This document shows, piece by piece, positions 19,174 through 28,209 of a stretch of DNA of 64,000 nucleotides. The stretch's first letter is position 1, and each line of letters opens with the position of its first letter. The position numbers were made by a program, and so were the translations under genes. The DNA is from Sphingomonas jejuensis. GTDB lineage: Bacteria; Pseudomonadota; Alphaproteobacteria; Sphingomonadales; Sphingomonadaceae. The stretch spans positions 1,612,001 to 1,676,000 of the forward strand of contig NZ_JAATJE010000001.1 in assembly GCF_011927695.1 (NCBI RefSeq), given 5' to 3'. The notes below the pieces were generated by a model that was given only the letters and a program-made list of their open reading frames with translations, had not been told where the DNA came from and searched no databases.

Positions 19174-19210
19174 GAACGGCACCGGCCGCAGCCCGCGACC
19201 GGTGCCGTTC
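19174..19210 (+). terminator. Hairpin after transaldolase
   Basis: GAACGGCACCGG (19174-19185) and CCGGTGCCGTTC (19199-19210) form a perfect 12-bp stem with a 13-base loop, 15 bp past the tal stop. A second small stem (ACCCA/TGGGT) with a short T run follows at about 19211-19233. It probably ends the xylose operon. Confidence 0.6.
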
Positions 19211-19273
19211 ACCCACATCATGGGTGCTTTTGCACCATGGTCGACCATTGCCGGCTGCCCTAATCCCCGGCGA

Positions 19274-19492
19274 ATGGACGACTATGAAGTCAGGGTGACC
19301 CGCACGCCGGGCGAAGAGCGCGACTATTTTCTGCGGCGGAGTTCGGATCACGCGGCTCTCGCCAGCCGGTGCGACGATCCGGCGAAGCGGTCGCTCCATC
19401 AGCGGTTCGCCACGCTCTATGCGCTGCGGGCGGAAGCCTATCTGGTAGAAGACAACCAGTCGGACCGGACAAAGATACCAGGAACGGGCTGA
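19274..19492 (+). CDS. Small hypothetical protein (72 aa)
   Basis: 72 residues, hydrophilic and helix-prone (MDDYEVRVTRTPGEERDYFL...). It resembles small alphaproteobacterial proteins of the form Y-x-x-R-R/S-x-x-H/E-x-x-x-A followed by a second helix ending LYALRAEAY, seen in my experience as uncharacterised cytoplasmic peptides. The start is uncertain: no strong ribosome site precedes ATG 19274. Function unknown. Confidence 0.45.
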   Translation: MDDYEVRVTRTPGEERDYFLRRSSDHAALASRCDDPAKRSLHQRFATLYALRAEAYLVEDNQSDRTKIPGTG

Positions 19493-19557
19493 CTTGATCG
19501 AGGTTATCTCGGCTTGGCTGTCGGCAAAAAAGCCGCGAGCCACCGGGAGAGAACGCC

Positions 19558-19878
19558 TTGCGAAACATCCTGCTCGCCGCATCCGCCGCAGTCGCGCTTG
19601 CGGCCTGCGCGTCGCCTTCCACGCAGATCTCGACCGGCCTGCAGCGCTACGGGATTGAGCCGGTGCGCGCGGAGTGCGTGGGCGATCGCCTTCAACGCAA
19701 CCTGTCGCTCGGTCAGCTGCAGCAGCTGGGCCGCGCCGCCGCCGCCTATCGCCGTGACGATCCCGATGCGTCCCGCCTGACGGTTGGCGATCTCGTGCGC
19801 GTCGCATCGGAGATCAACGATCCGGAGGTTCCGGTGCAGGTCGGCGCCGCCGCGGCAGCCTGCGGCGTGCTTCCCTGA
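19558..19878 (+). CDS. Small lipoprotein, hypothetical
   Basis: 106 residues starting at TTG 19558, supported by a GGGAGAG ribosome site 8 bp upstream. The N-terminus MRNILLAASAAVALAAC is a lipoprotein signal (LAAC). The mature part contains two cysteines (AECVGDRL and AAACGVLP) and a helix-rich middle (QLQQLGRAAAAYRRDDPDA). I recognise it only as a sphingomonad-type small lipoprotein; no function can be assigned. Confidence 0.65.
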   Translation: MRNILLAASAAVALAACASPSTQISTGLQRYGIEPVRAECVGDRLQRNLSLGQLQQLGRAAAAYRRDDPDASRLTVGDLVRVASEINDPEVPVQVGAAAAACGVLP

Positions 19879-19904
19879 TCGCCTGACCGGCCTCGGCGTT
19901 CCGC

Positions 19905-21428
19905 ATGCCCATGACCACCGCGCTCAAGTCGCTCCGAGAGACGCCTGAGCTCCGCCACCTCAGCCAGATCGTCTCGGGGCTCGATGAGGGCGTGATCCTG
20001 ATCGACCCCGACGGCAGCCTCCTCTGGGCCAACCGCGCGGCGCTGGCCATGCACGGCGTCACCACGATGGAAGAGCTCGGCCGGACCACCGCCGACTATC
20101 GCGACCGCTTCAAGCTTCGGTACCGGAACAACCACCGCCTGCTTCCCGCCGATTACCCGATGGAGCGCGCCGTCGGGGGTGAGCGCTTCTCCGATGTCAT
20201 TGTCGAGGTCACGGTGGCCGGCGAAGCGGAGCCGCGCTGGGTGCACCAGGTGCGCGGCCTGTCGCTCGACGATCATGACAACGACGACAGCTGCTGCGCC
20301 GTTCTCATAATCCAGGACCTGTCGGCGCTGATCGAGGCGGAGGACCGCTTTGAACAGTCGTTCAACGCCAACCCCGCGCCCGCCATCATCTGCCGCCTTG
20401 CCGATCTTCGCTTCGTGAAGGTCAACGACGGCTTCCTGGAGATGACCGGCCACATCCGCGATCAGGTGCTCTGCCGCACGGTCTACGACATCGACGTCTT
20501 GCGCAACGCCGACCGCCGCGATCTGGCCAAGGAGCGTCTGTGCGAGGGCGGAACGATCCCGCAGATGGAAGCGGAGCTTGAGCTGCCGAATGGCGGGACG
20601 AAGCTTGTCATCGTCGCCGGTCAGCCGATCGAGCTCGGCGACCAGCCCTGCATGCTGTTCACCTTCGCAGACCTCGAGCCCCGCAGGAAGGCGGAAGCGG
20701 CTCTCCGGCACAGCGAGGAACGCTTCACCCGCACCTTCAAGATGGCGCCCGTGGCGATGGCGATCGGCGCGCGCGACGGACACCGCCTGTGCGAGGTCAA
20801 CGATGCCTTCAGCGCCATGACGGGCTATTCGTCGACCGACATCATCGGCCGCGCGCTGGCGGACGTCGGCCTCTGGGCGGACGAAGGTGCCCGCTCCGCC
20901 ATCGAACGCGCGATCGACGACGGGCGCGATCTGCGCGGGCACGAGGCGCGGGTGGCGGGCCATGACGGCCACCAGATCGATTGCCTGGTTTCCACGGAAG
21001 CCATCACGCTCGGCGGTGACGATTGCGTGCTCTGGGCCTTCCACGACATCACGCAGCGCAAGGCGACCGAATCCGAGCTCGTCGAGGCGATCGAGGCGGT
21101 CATGAAGGACACGAGCTGGTTCAGCCGCTCGATCATGGAAAAGCTCGCCCGCCTGCGGGCGCCGCAGGACGAGATCGGCGGCGCGCAGCTGGAAGACCTC
21201 ACCGCGCGGGAACGCGAGGTGCTGGCGCTGGTCTGCCGCGGGCTGGACGACAAGACCATCGCGCGGACGCTCGGCGTCGCCGGCAACACCGTGCGCAACC
21301 ACGTCGCGCGGATCTACGCCAAGATCGGCGTCAATCGCCGCACCGCCGCCGCCGCCTGGGCCCGGGCCCGCGGCTTCGACGGCAGCGCACCCCCCGCCCC
21401 ATCAGCGCCGCGCGCGTCACAAAGCTGA
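19905..21428 (+). CDS. PAS-PAS-PAS-LuxR transcriptional regulator
   Basis: 507 residues. Three PAS-like modules are visible: about 15-135 (GLDEGVILIDPDGSLLWANRA), about 145-260 (FNANPAPAIICRLADLRFVKVNDGF) and about 270-400 (FKMAPVAMAIG, VNDAFSAMTGYSS). A C-terminal LuxR/FixJ helix-turn-helix follows, with LTAREREVLALVCRG and KTIARTLGVAGNTVRNHVARI (about 430-490). There is no receiver domain and no kinase domain, so it is probably a one-component sensor-regulator. The ligand is unknown and no conserved haem or flavin cysteine is obvious. It stands alone between the lipoprotein and IS debris. Confidence 0.8.
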   Translation: MPMTTALKSLRETPELRHLSQIVSGLDEGVILIDPDGSLLWANRAALAMHGVTTMEELGRTTADYRDRFKLRYRNNHRLLPADYPMERAVGGERFSDVIVEVTVAGEAEPRWVHQVRGLSLDDHDNDDSCCAVLIIQDLSALIEAEDRFEQSFNANPAPAIICRLADLRFVKVNDGFLEMTGHIRDQVLCRTVYDIDVLRNADRRDLAKERLCEGGTIPQMEAELELPNGGTKLVIVAGQPIELGDQPCMLFTFADLEPRRKAEAALRHSEERFTRTFKMAPVAMAIGARDGHRLCEVNDAFSAMTGYSSTDIIGRALADVGLWADEGARSAIERAIDDGRDLRGHEARVAGHDGHQIDCLVSTEAITLGGDDCVLWAFHDITQRKATESELVEAIEAVMKDTSWFSRSIMEKLARLRAPQDEIGGAQLEDLTAREREVLALVCRGLDDKTIARTLGVAGNTVRNHVARIYAKIGVNRRTAAAAWARARGFDGSAPPAPSAPRASQS

Positions 21429-21495
21429 GCACTGGACGCGGAGGTCGTCCACGAACAAAGCGCGGCTTTAGATAGAAAACGTTCGCACCACGGAC

Positions 21496-22440
21496 TTACC
21501 CCGGAAAAGTGGTGAGTTCCCCTGAGCTGAAAGGCGAACTCGATGACGAAGCAGCGACGGTTCACGAAGGAGTTTGAGGACGAGGCGGTGCGGCTGGTGG
21601 CGACCAGCGGGCGCACGCAGCGTGCGGTGGCGGAGGACCTGGGCATCGGCCGGTCGACGCTGATGCACTGAATCAGCCATTGTCGTGATCGGCTGGCGGC
21701 GATGCTCGACGCAGCGCCGCAGGCAGATCTGGCTGCCGAACTGAAGCGGCTTCGCCCGGAGAACGAGATCCTGCGGCAGGAGCGCGACATACTGAAGCGG
21801 GCGACCGCTTTTTTCGCCCGGGAGGGAAGTCGATGAGGTTCCAGCTCATCGATCAGGCGAAAAAGAACTTCGCCGTAGACCGCCCTTGTCACATGCTCGG
21901 TGTCAGCCAGAGCGGCTATTTCGCCTGGCGGAACCGGCCGGCCAGCGGCCGATGGCGCGACGACATGGTGATGCTGGCACATGTCCGCTCGGCATTTGCG
22001 CTGTCAAACGGCACCTATGGCAGTCTGCGCATGACACGCGAGCTACAGGATGACGGCTTCGCCATCGAACGAAGGCGGACGGCGCGGCTGATGCGCGAGA
22101 ACGGCCCGCATGGTCGCCAGAAGCGGCGGTTCAAGCGGACGACCGACAGCGAGCATGCCTGGCCGATCACGCCCAATATCATCGACCAGGATTCCGCTGC
22201 AACGGCGCCCAACCAGAAATGGGGCGTGGACATCTCGCACGTCTGGACGTGCAAGGGGTGGCTCTATTTGGCGGTGGTCATCGATCTGTTCTCCCGCCGT
22301 GTTATTGGCTGGGCGGTCAGCCACCGGCTGCATCGCGACCTCGCGCTCACCGCCTTGCGCAGGGCCATCGTGATGCGGCGTCCGCCCGAAGGGCTCATCC
22401 ATCATTCGGACCCCGGCAGCCAATACTGCTCCGTGGACCT
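21496..22440 (+). mobile_element. Decayed IS3-family insertion sequence
   Basis: About 0.95 kb remains of an element that would normally be about 1.2 kb. The left end (21496-21539) is present and recurs at 51139-51182. OrfA (21543-21836) has an in-frame TGA at 21669. OrfB (from 21833) loses homology after GSQYCSVD near 22436, before the third catalytic acid of the DDE triad. A canonical -1 frameshift heptamer T_TTT_TTC (21809-21815) between the frames is still intact. The right end is missing and the sequence runs into a fragment of an O-antigen-ligase gene on the opposite strand. Confidence 0.85.
21543..21836 (+). pseudogene. IS3-family transposase OrfA, nonsense mutation
   Basis: OrfA begins TKQRRFTKEFEDEAVRLV, the helix-turn-helix of IS3-family OrfA, and continues through GRTQRAVAEDLGIGRSTL. 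A TGA at 21669-21671 replaces the Trp codon normally found in the STL-x-x-W segment. Downstream the frame stays open with a leucine-zipper-like helix (LAAELKRLRPENEILRQERD) until TGA 21836, overlapping the OrfB ATG. As read, no functional OrfA or OrfAB fusion can be made. Confidence 0.85.
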
Positions 22441-22516
22441 ACCCGGATACTACCGCCAAGAGCGCGAAAGGCATGACCAAAGAGGCGGCCGCGTTCGCCG
22501 CTGCCCCGGGGCGTGA
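21833..22516 (+). pseudogene. IS3-family transposase OrfB, 3'-truncated
   Basis: Open for 227 codons but only about the first 200 are transposase: MRFQLIDQAKKNFAVDRPC, GVSQSGYFAWRNRPAS, an rve integrase core with Asp in KWGVDISHVWT and Asp in HHSDPGSQYCSVD. The GNxxDNAxxE block with the catalytic Glu is absent; after about 22436 the reading becomes unrelated. The HSDR motif has also changed to HSDP. Inactive. Confidence 0.85.
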
Positions 22517-22825
22517 CCTGCCACGGTTGAGGCTGCTCGCTCACCGCCGTCGCCTGTGACAACAGCGCCGTCCCGGCAATGCATGCCACAAAGCCGGCGG
22601 TAGCGGTATGAGTTGCACCAACTTGAGTATCAATGCCGCGCCCAGCATCCAGGCGACTGGCCGCGCGATCGGCGACCGTTGGCTCCCAAATACGCAAAAG
22701 GCAATCAGCATGGCCCACGCGACCGTCCGTACAACGACCTGCCCGAGGACGTCGCCGCGCGACGCGCCTCCGCAATTCACAGCGCGGCGAGCAGCAGTCC
22801 TAGCAATACAAGGGCAAGACTAGGT
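22505..22825 (-). pseudogene. N-terminal fragment of an O-antigen ligase/polymerase family gene
   Basis: Read leftward from about 22825: hydrophobic LALVLLGLLLAAL, then after a frameshift GGASRGDVLGQVVVRTVA, a second hydrophobic helix and LKLVQLIPLPPALWHALPGR. After another frameshift near 22560 comes LSQATAVSEQPQPWQVT. This order (GGxSR, two helices, QLxPLPPxxWxxLPGR, QPQPW) is what I know from the N-terminus of Wzy/WaaL-like O-antigen ligase proteins of sphingomonads. At least two frameshifts are needed and the rest is lost near the IS remnant. A similarity search of the spliced translation would settle it. Confidence 0.6.
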
Positions 22826-22869
22826 TAGAACCGGGCGGACGGACGCGATGTCGACGGCAAGACCGACCC

Positions 22870-24123
22870 CTAGCGCGCTGAAAACGAAGACGCACGCGGC
22901 GATCCGAATCGACAGTCCACAATCCAGTTCTCGAGCGCGTCGACCATTTGCGGACGGCCGAACTCGCGCTGGCCATAGGCGATGCCGTTGCGCCCGATCG
23001 CGGCGCGCTCGCCCTCGTTCATCGCCATCAAGCGGCGGACTTGCGCGGCGAGTGCCTGACCATCCCCGGCTGGTGCGACCAGTCCGGCCTTTGCCTCCTC
23101 GATCACCCTGCTTCCCTCACCGTCCAGCATCGCGAGCAATGGCTTTCCGGCGGCTAGATAGCTTTGGACCTTGCCGGGAATGGTCAGGCTCCAGATCGGC
23201 TCCTTACGCAACGTGACCAACAGCGCATCCGCGCTTGCGAAGAAGGATGGCATCCGCTCAAGATTGAACCGGCCGAGCAGCACAATCTTGTCCTGCAACC
23301 CGCGCCGAGCGATTTCCTCGCGCACTTGCACCGCCGCGCGGCCGTCGCCGACGATCAGCCAGCGCAGACCGGGCGTATCGCGCAGGGCATCGGCGGCGGC
23401 GATGATCGCGGGAAAATCCTGCGCCTCTCCAAGGTTGCCGGCGAAGAGGATCTTAAAATCATCGTCAAAGGCGGCCAGTTCCGGTGCCCGCTCGGCGGCC
23501 GTCTCGCCGTCGAATAGGCTCTCCGCCCAACCGGGAAAGTAGCGAATTCGCTCCGCACCGCCGGCAAGCGCCGCGACCTTGTCGGTAAAGGCGCGCGATT
23601 GAACCAGGATGCGATCGCAATGATCATAGACGTAACGCACCAATCGCCCGACCAAGGACAACAGGCGTGGTGAACGCACGACTCCGATCGCCGCTAGCGT
23701 GTCGGGCCACAGATCGAGGACCCACATCAGCATCGGAGCGCGCTTGACCCGGCGCAACGCGATGGCGGGAAGCGCAGCGGTGATCGGCGAGATCTGGAAG
23801 ACGAAGATCCCATCGAAGCGCTGCCCGCGCAGCTTCCACATGCCCAGCAGTGTCGCGCTGACCGCGAAACTGAGATAGTTGAGTATCAACTGAATGCTTG
23901 AGGATCCTCGTGCGAGCATCGGCACGCGGATTACGGCCACGTCGCCCAACCTGGTATAGTCCTGCGGATTGGCACGATAGTCGGCAAAGACCCGACCCTC
24001 GGGATAATTGGGCCGCCCGGTCAACACGGTCACATCATGGCCGCGGCGCGACAGCTCCTCGGCCAGATCATTGATCCGGAAATTCTCTGGCCAAAAGTAC
24101 TGGCTGACAATCAGGATGCGCAT
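22870..24123 (-). CDS. wbuB: GT4 glycosyltransferase, WbuB-like (L-FucNAc transferase)
   Basis: 417-residue GT-B glycosyltransferase of family 4. N-terminal MRILIVSQYFWPENFRINDL, the TGRPNYPEG segment and FVFQISPIT are typical of the WbuB/WcaI-like group that transfers L-FucNAc. The C-terminal donor domain has FAGNLGEAQDFP and the expected GT4 region around IPGKVQSYLAAGKPLLAM. It is the last gene of a leftward operon in the order wbuX-wbuY-wbuZ-fnlA-fnlB-fnlC-wbuB, the same order known from E. coli O145-type clusters, which supports the donor assignment. Cytoplasmic membrane-associated. The wbuC gene that usually follows is absent. Confidence 0.8.
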   Translation of the reverse strand: MRILIVSQYFWPENFRINDLAEELSRRGHDVTVLTGRPNYPEGRVFADYRANPQDYTRLGDVAVIRVPMLARGSSSIQLILNYLSFAVSATLLGMWKLRGQRFDGIFVFQISPITAALPAIALRRVKRAPMLMWVLDLWPDTLAAIGVVRSPRLLSLVGRLVRYVYDHCDRILVQSRAFTDKVAALAGGAERIRYFPGWAESLFDGETAAERAPELAAFDDDFKILFAGNLGEAQDFPAIIAAADALRDTPGLRWLIVGDGRAAVQVREEIARRGLQDKIVLLGRFNLERMPSFFASADALLVTLRKEPIWSLTIPGKVQSYLAAGKPLLAMLDGEGSRVIEEAKAGLVAPAGDGQALAAQVRRLMAMNEGERAAIGRNGIAYGQREFGRPQMVDALENWIVDCRFGSPRASSFSAR

Positions 24124-24138
24124 CGTGTGGATCCAGGG

Positions 24139-25272
24139 TCAGGCGTAGTCGCGCCACACCACGCGGCGCACGTAATCCGTGTAGCTGTGCAGGATGCGCA
24201 CCACCTTCTCGGACACGTTCGGCATCGAATAGTCGGCGACGAGGCGCAGGTCGCGGGTGTCGCCGCGTGCCTGGCTTTCCAGGATCGTCATCGCCTGACG
24301 GACGCGCTCGAGGCTGAGGCCGGTCATCATCACCGTGCCTTCTTCCATTCCCTCGGGCCGCTCATGCGCCTCGCGGATGTTGATCGCGGGGAAATTGAGG
24401 ATCGACGATTCCTCGGTGATCGTGCCGCTGTCCGACAGCACGACCCTGGCCGATTTCTGAAGCCGGACATAATCGTGGAAGCCAAGCGGCTTGCCGAGCT
24501 GGACGTTGGCGTGAAACGAGACACCCGCCGCGTCGATCCGGTTCTTGGTGCGCGGGTGGGTCGAGACGATGATCGGCCGGTCGTAGCGCTCGGCCAGATC
24601 GTTGACGATATCGACCAGACGGAAGAACGTACGGTCGGACTCGATATTCTCCTCGCGGTGCGCGCTGACGACGAAATATTCGCCTTCGGTCAGGCCAAGG
24701 CGGTCGAGCACATCCGACGCATCGATCCGGTCCATATAGTGATGGAGAACCTCGAACATCGGGCTACCGGTCTTGATGACGCGATCGGGCGGCAACCCTT
24801 CGGCAAGCAGATAGTCGCGTGCGATGGTGCTGTAGGTCAGGTTGATGTCTGCGGTGTGGTCGACGATCCGGCGGTTCGTTTCCTCGGGCACACGTGCGTC
24901 GAAGCAGCGATTGCCCGCCTCCATGTGGAAGATGGGAACCCGCCGGCGCTTGGCCGGGATCACCGACAGGCAGCTGTTCGTGTCGCCCAGCACGAGCAGC
25001 GCGTCGGGCTTCTCGGCCACCAGCACCTCGTCCATCGCGATCAGGATGTTGCCGATCGTCGCCGACGGGCTGCCCTTGGCGGCTTCCAGGAACCGATCGG
25101 GCTTGCGCAACTCCAGGTCGTCGAAGAACACCTGGCTCAGTTCATAGTCGTAATTCTGACCGGTATGGACGAGCACATGGTCGCAGGTCCGGTCGAGCGC
25201 CGCCAGTACGCGCGACAAACGGATGATCTCGGGCCGCGTGCCGACGACCGTCATGACCTTCAATTTCTTCAT
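24139..25272 (-). CDS. fnlC: UDP-N-acetylglucosamine 2-epimerase family, FnlC/WbjD type
   Basis: 377-residue member of the UDP-GlcNAc 2-epimerase fold. [19 protein letters not shown] opens the protein; [29 protein letters not shown]-like and [10 protein letters not shown] motifs, SAHREENIE and [12 protein letters not shown] follow in the normal order. In this gene order it most likely catalyses C-2 epimerisation giving UDP-2-acetamido-2,6-dideoxy-L-galactose (UDP-L-FucNAc). It sits 7 bp from the fnlB gene. Confidence 0.88.
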   Translation of the reverse strand: MKKLKVMTVVGTRPEIIRLSRVLAALDRTCDHVLVHTGQNYDYELSQVFFDDLELRKPDRFLEAAKGSPSATIGNILIAMDEVLVAEKPDALLVLGDTNSCLSVIPAKRRRVPIFHMEAGNRCFDARVPEETNRRIVDHTADINLTYSTIARDYLLAEGLPPDRVIKTGSPMFEVLHHYMDRIDASDVLDRLGLTEGEYFVVSAHREENIESDRTFFRLVDIVNDLAERYDRPIIVSTHPRTKNRIDAAGVSFHANVQLGKPLGFHDYVRLQKSARVVLSDSGTITEESSILNFPAINIREAHERPEGMEEGTVMMTGLSLERVRQAMTILESQARGDTRDLRLVADYSMPNVSEKVVRILHSYTDYVRRVVWRDYA

Positions 25273-25279
25273 GAGCGCC

Positions 25280-26380
25280 TCAAACCTTCATGGCGATCGT
25301 GTCGGGGCGGGCGCGGTCGAAAATCTCGTTCGCCCACAGCATGACGACCATCTCGCCATCGCCGACATTGGTAATGTTGTGCGTCCAGCCCGGGATCGTC
25401 TCGACGATCCGCCCCTCACTGCCATCGACCACGATCTCGTGGGTTTCCCCGGTCTGGATCTGACGAAAGCCGAAATGCGCCTTCCCGGAAATGACGAGGA
25501 ATTTTTCGACCTTGCTGTGATGATAATGATCGCCGCGCGTGATCCCCGGTCCGACGGTGAAGTAGGAGAATTGCCCGCTGTCAGGCGTCTTCAGCATCTC
25601 CACGAAACGACCGCGCGGATCGGCGTGGATCGGCACATCATAATGAAACGTATCGACCGGCAGATAGCTGAGATAGGTCGAATAGAGAGCCCGGACGAGG
25701 CCCGTGCCGACCCGCGGCGTGACCATCGTGTCGCGGCTCGCGGGAAAGCCGCGGATCAGGTCGGCGACTTCGCCCACGGTCGTTCCATAGACCGGCGTCA
25801 CGTCCTTGTGACCCGTCTCGAACGCCCCGCCCAGCAGCGGCAGGAACGCGTCAATCACATCATCGACATAGACGAGCCGCAGCGGCGCGGCGGGATCGTG
25901 GATCTCGATCGGTTCGCCGCGAGCGATGCGGTGGCAGAAGGTCGCGACGGCGGAATTGTAGTCGGGCCGCGCCCATTTGCCGAACACGTTCGGCAGGCGG
26001 AACACCGCCACGCGCGCGCCCGTCGCCTGCGCATGCTCGAGCAACACCTGTTCGGCCGCCGCCTTGCTGCGGCCATAGGGATTGTCGTTCGCCGCCTGGA
26101 TCGAGGAGGCATACACGACCGGCGCGGTGTTGCCCGCTTCGGCAAGCAGGTCGCACAGCCGCTGCGTCAGGCCGACGTTGCCGGTTTCGAACTCGATCGG
26201 ATCGAGCGGGCGGTTGGTGCCGGCCAGGTGGATGACGGCCTCGGCATCCCGCGCCGCCAGCATCCAGGCCACGTCATCCGCCTCGCGGCCGATCGCGAGC
26301 ACCTCGTGCCCCAGCTCGCCGAGCCGCACCGTCAGGTTCTGGCCGACGAACCCCCGCGCGCCGGTGACCAGCACCTTCAT
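25280..26380 (-). CDS. fnlB: UDP-2-acetamido-2,6-dideoxy-hexulose reductase, FnlB/WbjC type
   Basis: 366 residues: an N-terminal SDR Rossmann domain ([41 protein letters not shown] with the YxxxK pair) fused to a C-terminal cupin ([22 protein letters not shown]). This reductase-cupin fusion is the signature of WbjC/FnlB/Cap5F, which epimerises and reduces the 4-keto intermediate to the L-talo sugar. The start codon overlaps the fnlA stop by 4 bp. Confidence 0.9.
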   Translation of the reverse strand: MKVLVTGARGFVGQNLTVRLGELGHEVLAIGREADDVAWMLAARDAEAVIHLAGTNRPLDPIEFETGNVGLTQRLCDLLAEAGNTAPVVYASSIQAANDNPYGRSKAAAEQVLLEHAQATGARVAVFRLPNVFGKWARPDYNSAVATFCHRIARGEPIEIHDPAAPLRLVYVDDVIDAFLPLLGGAFETGHKDVTPVYGTTVGEVADLIRGFPASRDTMVTPRVGTGLVRALYSTYLSYLPVDTFHYDVPIHADPRGRFVEMLKTPDSGQFSYFTVGPGITRGDHYHHSKVEKFLVISGKAHFGFRQIQTGETHEIVVDGSEGRIVETIPGWTHNITNVGDGEMVVMLWANEIFDRARPDTIAMKV

Positions 26381-27417
26381 GCGTAGGCATCCTCGGAGAC
26401 CGCTTCGCCCTTCATCACCTTGTGGATCAGCGGCAGCTTGAGCAGCAGCGCCTTCATCCCCTCGACATCGAGGCGGTGGGTGTTGTGCGAATTATACTCT
26501 TCGCCATGGCTCAGCCGCTCTTCGCCCTTCTCGACGAACTTGTCATAGTTGAGGTCCCGGCCATCGGGCGGCACTCGGAAATAGTCGCCCATGTCGTCGG
26601 CGACGGCGCGCTCCTCGCGGCTCAGCAAGCTTTCGAAAAGCTTCTCGCCATGGCGGGTGCCGATCGTGCGGACGTCGTGCCCGGGCTTGCCCAGCAGGTC
26701 CTTCAACGCCGCGACCAGCGTATCGACGGTCGCCGCCGGCGCCTTCTGCACGAAGATGTCGCCGTTGGACCCGTTTTCGAACGCGAACAGCACGAGTTCG
26801 ACCGCATCGTCGAGCGTCATCATGAAGCGTGTCATGTCACCGTCCGTGATCGTGATCGGACGACCCGCGATCATCTGATCGACGAACAGCGGAATGACCG
26901 AACCGCGCGACGCCATGACATTGCCATAGCGCGTGCCGCAGATCGTCGTCGAGGTTCCCTCCAGATTGCGCGACGAGGCGACCATCACCTTCTCCATCAT
27001 CGCCTTGCTGATGCCCATGGCGTTGATCGGATAGACCGCCTTGTCGGTGGACAGGCAGACGACCCGCTCGACGCCGGCGGCGATCGCGGCGGACAGGACG
27101 TTCTCGGTACCCAGCACGTTGGTGCGAACCGCCTGCATCGGGTGGAATTCGCAACTCGGCACCTGCTTCAGCGCCGCCGCGTGGAACAGGTAATCGACGC
27201 CGCGCATCGCCGGCCCGACGCTGCGCTCGTCACGCACATCGCCCAGATAGAATTTGATCCGCGGGCTATTGTACAGCTTGCGCATATCGTCCTGCTTCTT
27301 CTCGTCGCGGCTGAAGATGCGGATCTCGCGCAGCCCCGAGTTGAGAAAGCGCCGCAGTACGGCGTTTCCAAAGGAACCGGTCCCACCGGTGATGAGCAGG
27401 GTCTTGTCGTCAAACAT
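26377..27417 (-). CDS. fnlA: UDP-GlcNAc 4,6-dehydratase/5-epimerase, FnlA/WbjB type
   Basis: 346-residue SDR enzyme, first step of UDP-L-FucNAc synthesis from UDP-GlcNAc. TGGTGSFGNAVLRRFL nucleotide loop, STDKAVYPINAMGISKAMMEK with Met in the usual Tyr position of YxxxK (normal for this dehydratase group), FVQKAPAATVDTLV and GTRHGEKLFESLLS. Soluble, without the membrane domain of the WbpM-like protein at 46.8 kb. Confidence 0.9.
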   Translation of the reverse strand: MFDDKTLLITGGTGSFGNAVLRRFLNSGLREIRIFSRDEKKQDDMRKLYNSPRIKFYLGDVRDERSVGPAMRGVDYLFHAAALKQVPSCEFHPMQAVRTNVLGTENVLSAAIAAGVERVVCLSTDKAVYPINAMGISKAMMEKVMVASSRNLEGTSTTICGTRYGNVMASRGSVIPLFVDQMIAGRPITITDGDMTRFMMTLDDAVELVLFAFENGSNGDIFVQKAPAATVDTLVAALKDLLGKPGHDVRTIGTRHGEKLFESLLSREERAVADDMGDYFRVPPDGRDLNYDKFVEKGEERLSHGEEYNSHNTHRLDVEGMKALLLKLPLIHKVMKGEAVSEDAYA

Positions 27418-27429
27418 GAAGATCCTCTG

Positions 27430-28206
27430 TCAGGCGGCGAGCGCGGCGCGCACCATCTGTTCCTTGGTATCCGGATTAGGATAGTTTATGAGTACAGCCC
27501 GATAGGTGCCCTTGAACACGAAAAGGCTGCCGGCCGACGCGCCGACGACGCCGACTTCACGGATAAGCGCTTCGATATCCGCCAGCGAGCCGGCGCCCCC
27601 CAGGAACGTCACAGGCACGCGTACCGCATCACGGATGCGTCTTGCGAGCTTCAGGTCATAGCCCTTCATCGTCCCGTCGAGGTCGATCGAATTGACCACG
27701 ATCTCGCCAGCGCCGAGCCGTACCGCTTCCTGCGCGAACATGACGGGATCCAGCTTGTGCGCCTTCTTTCCGTTATGTGTGCGAACCTCATGGCCGCCCA
27801 TCATCTTCTTGCGGACGTCGATCACGACCACCACGCTCTGGCTACCGATCTCGGCGGCAATCTCGCTGATCAGTTCGGGTCGTTCGATCGCGGCGGCGCT
27901 GATCGCGACCTTTTCGACGCCAAGCCCGATGATCTGTTTCGCCTGCGCCGCGTTACGCACGCCGCCGCCATAACACAGCGGCATCCGGCATTCGGCGGCC
28001 AGATGCGCGATGACCGCGAAATCGGGCTCGACACCGTTCACCGTCGCATCGATATCGAGCACGACGAGTTCGTCGCTTTCCTTCTCATTGAAGATCTTGA
28101 CCGCGTTGACCGGGTCACCGACGTATTTCGGGTCCTTGAACCCGACGGTCTTCACCAGCCCACCTTCGTGAATCAGCAGGCAGGGTATAATGCGCGGACG
28201 CAGCAT
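27430..28206 (-). CDS. wbuZ: HisF-like protein of acetamidino-sugar pathway (WbuZ/HisF2)
   Basis: 258-residue TIM-barrel homologue of HisF. MLRPRIIPCLLIHEGGLVKT differs from true histidine HisF (usually RVIPCLDVxxGRVVKG) and matches the HisF2/WbuZ branch; VLDIDAT, CYGGGVRN, SAAAIERPELISEIA and IVVNSIDLDGTMKGYDL follow. With the HisH-like and WbuX proteins it is believed to deliver ammonia for forming an acetamidino group on a sugar. It is not part of a his operon here. Confidence 0.88.
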   Translation of the reverse strand: MLRPRIIPCLLIHEGGLVKTVGFKDPKYVGDPVNAVKIFNEKESDELVVLDIDATVNGVEPDFAVIAHLAAECRMPLCYGGGVRNAAQAKQIIGLGVEKVAISAAAIERPELISEIAAEIGSQSVVVVIDVRKKMMGGHEVRTHNGKKAHKLDPVMFAQEAVRLGAGEIVVNSIDLDGTMKGYDLKLARRIRDAVRVPVTFLGGAGSLADIEALIREVGVVGASAGSLFVFKGTYRAVLINYPNPDTKEQMVRAALAA

Positions 28207-28209
28207 GGC

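Noticed and set aside
22437-22516. C-terminal codons of OrfB as genuine transposase
   Set aside because: After GSQYCSVD the reading lacks the expected GNCYDNA/E block and another frame (DTTAKSAKGMTKEAAAF) looks equally protein-like, so it is a junction with foreign sequence.
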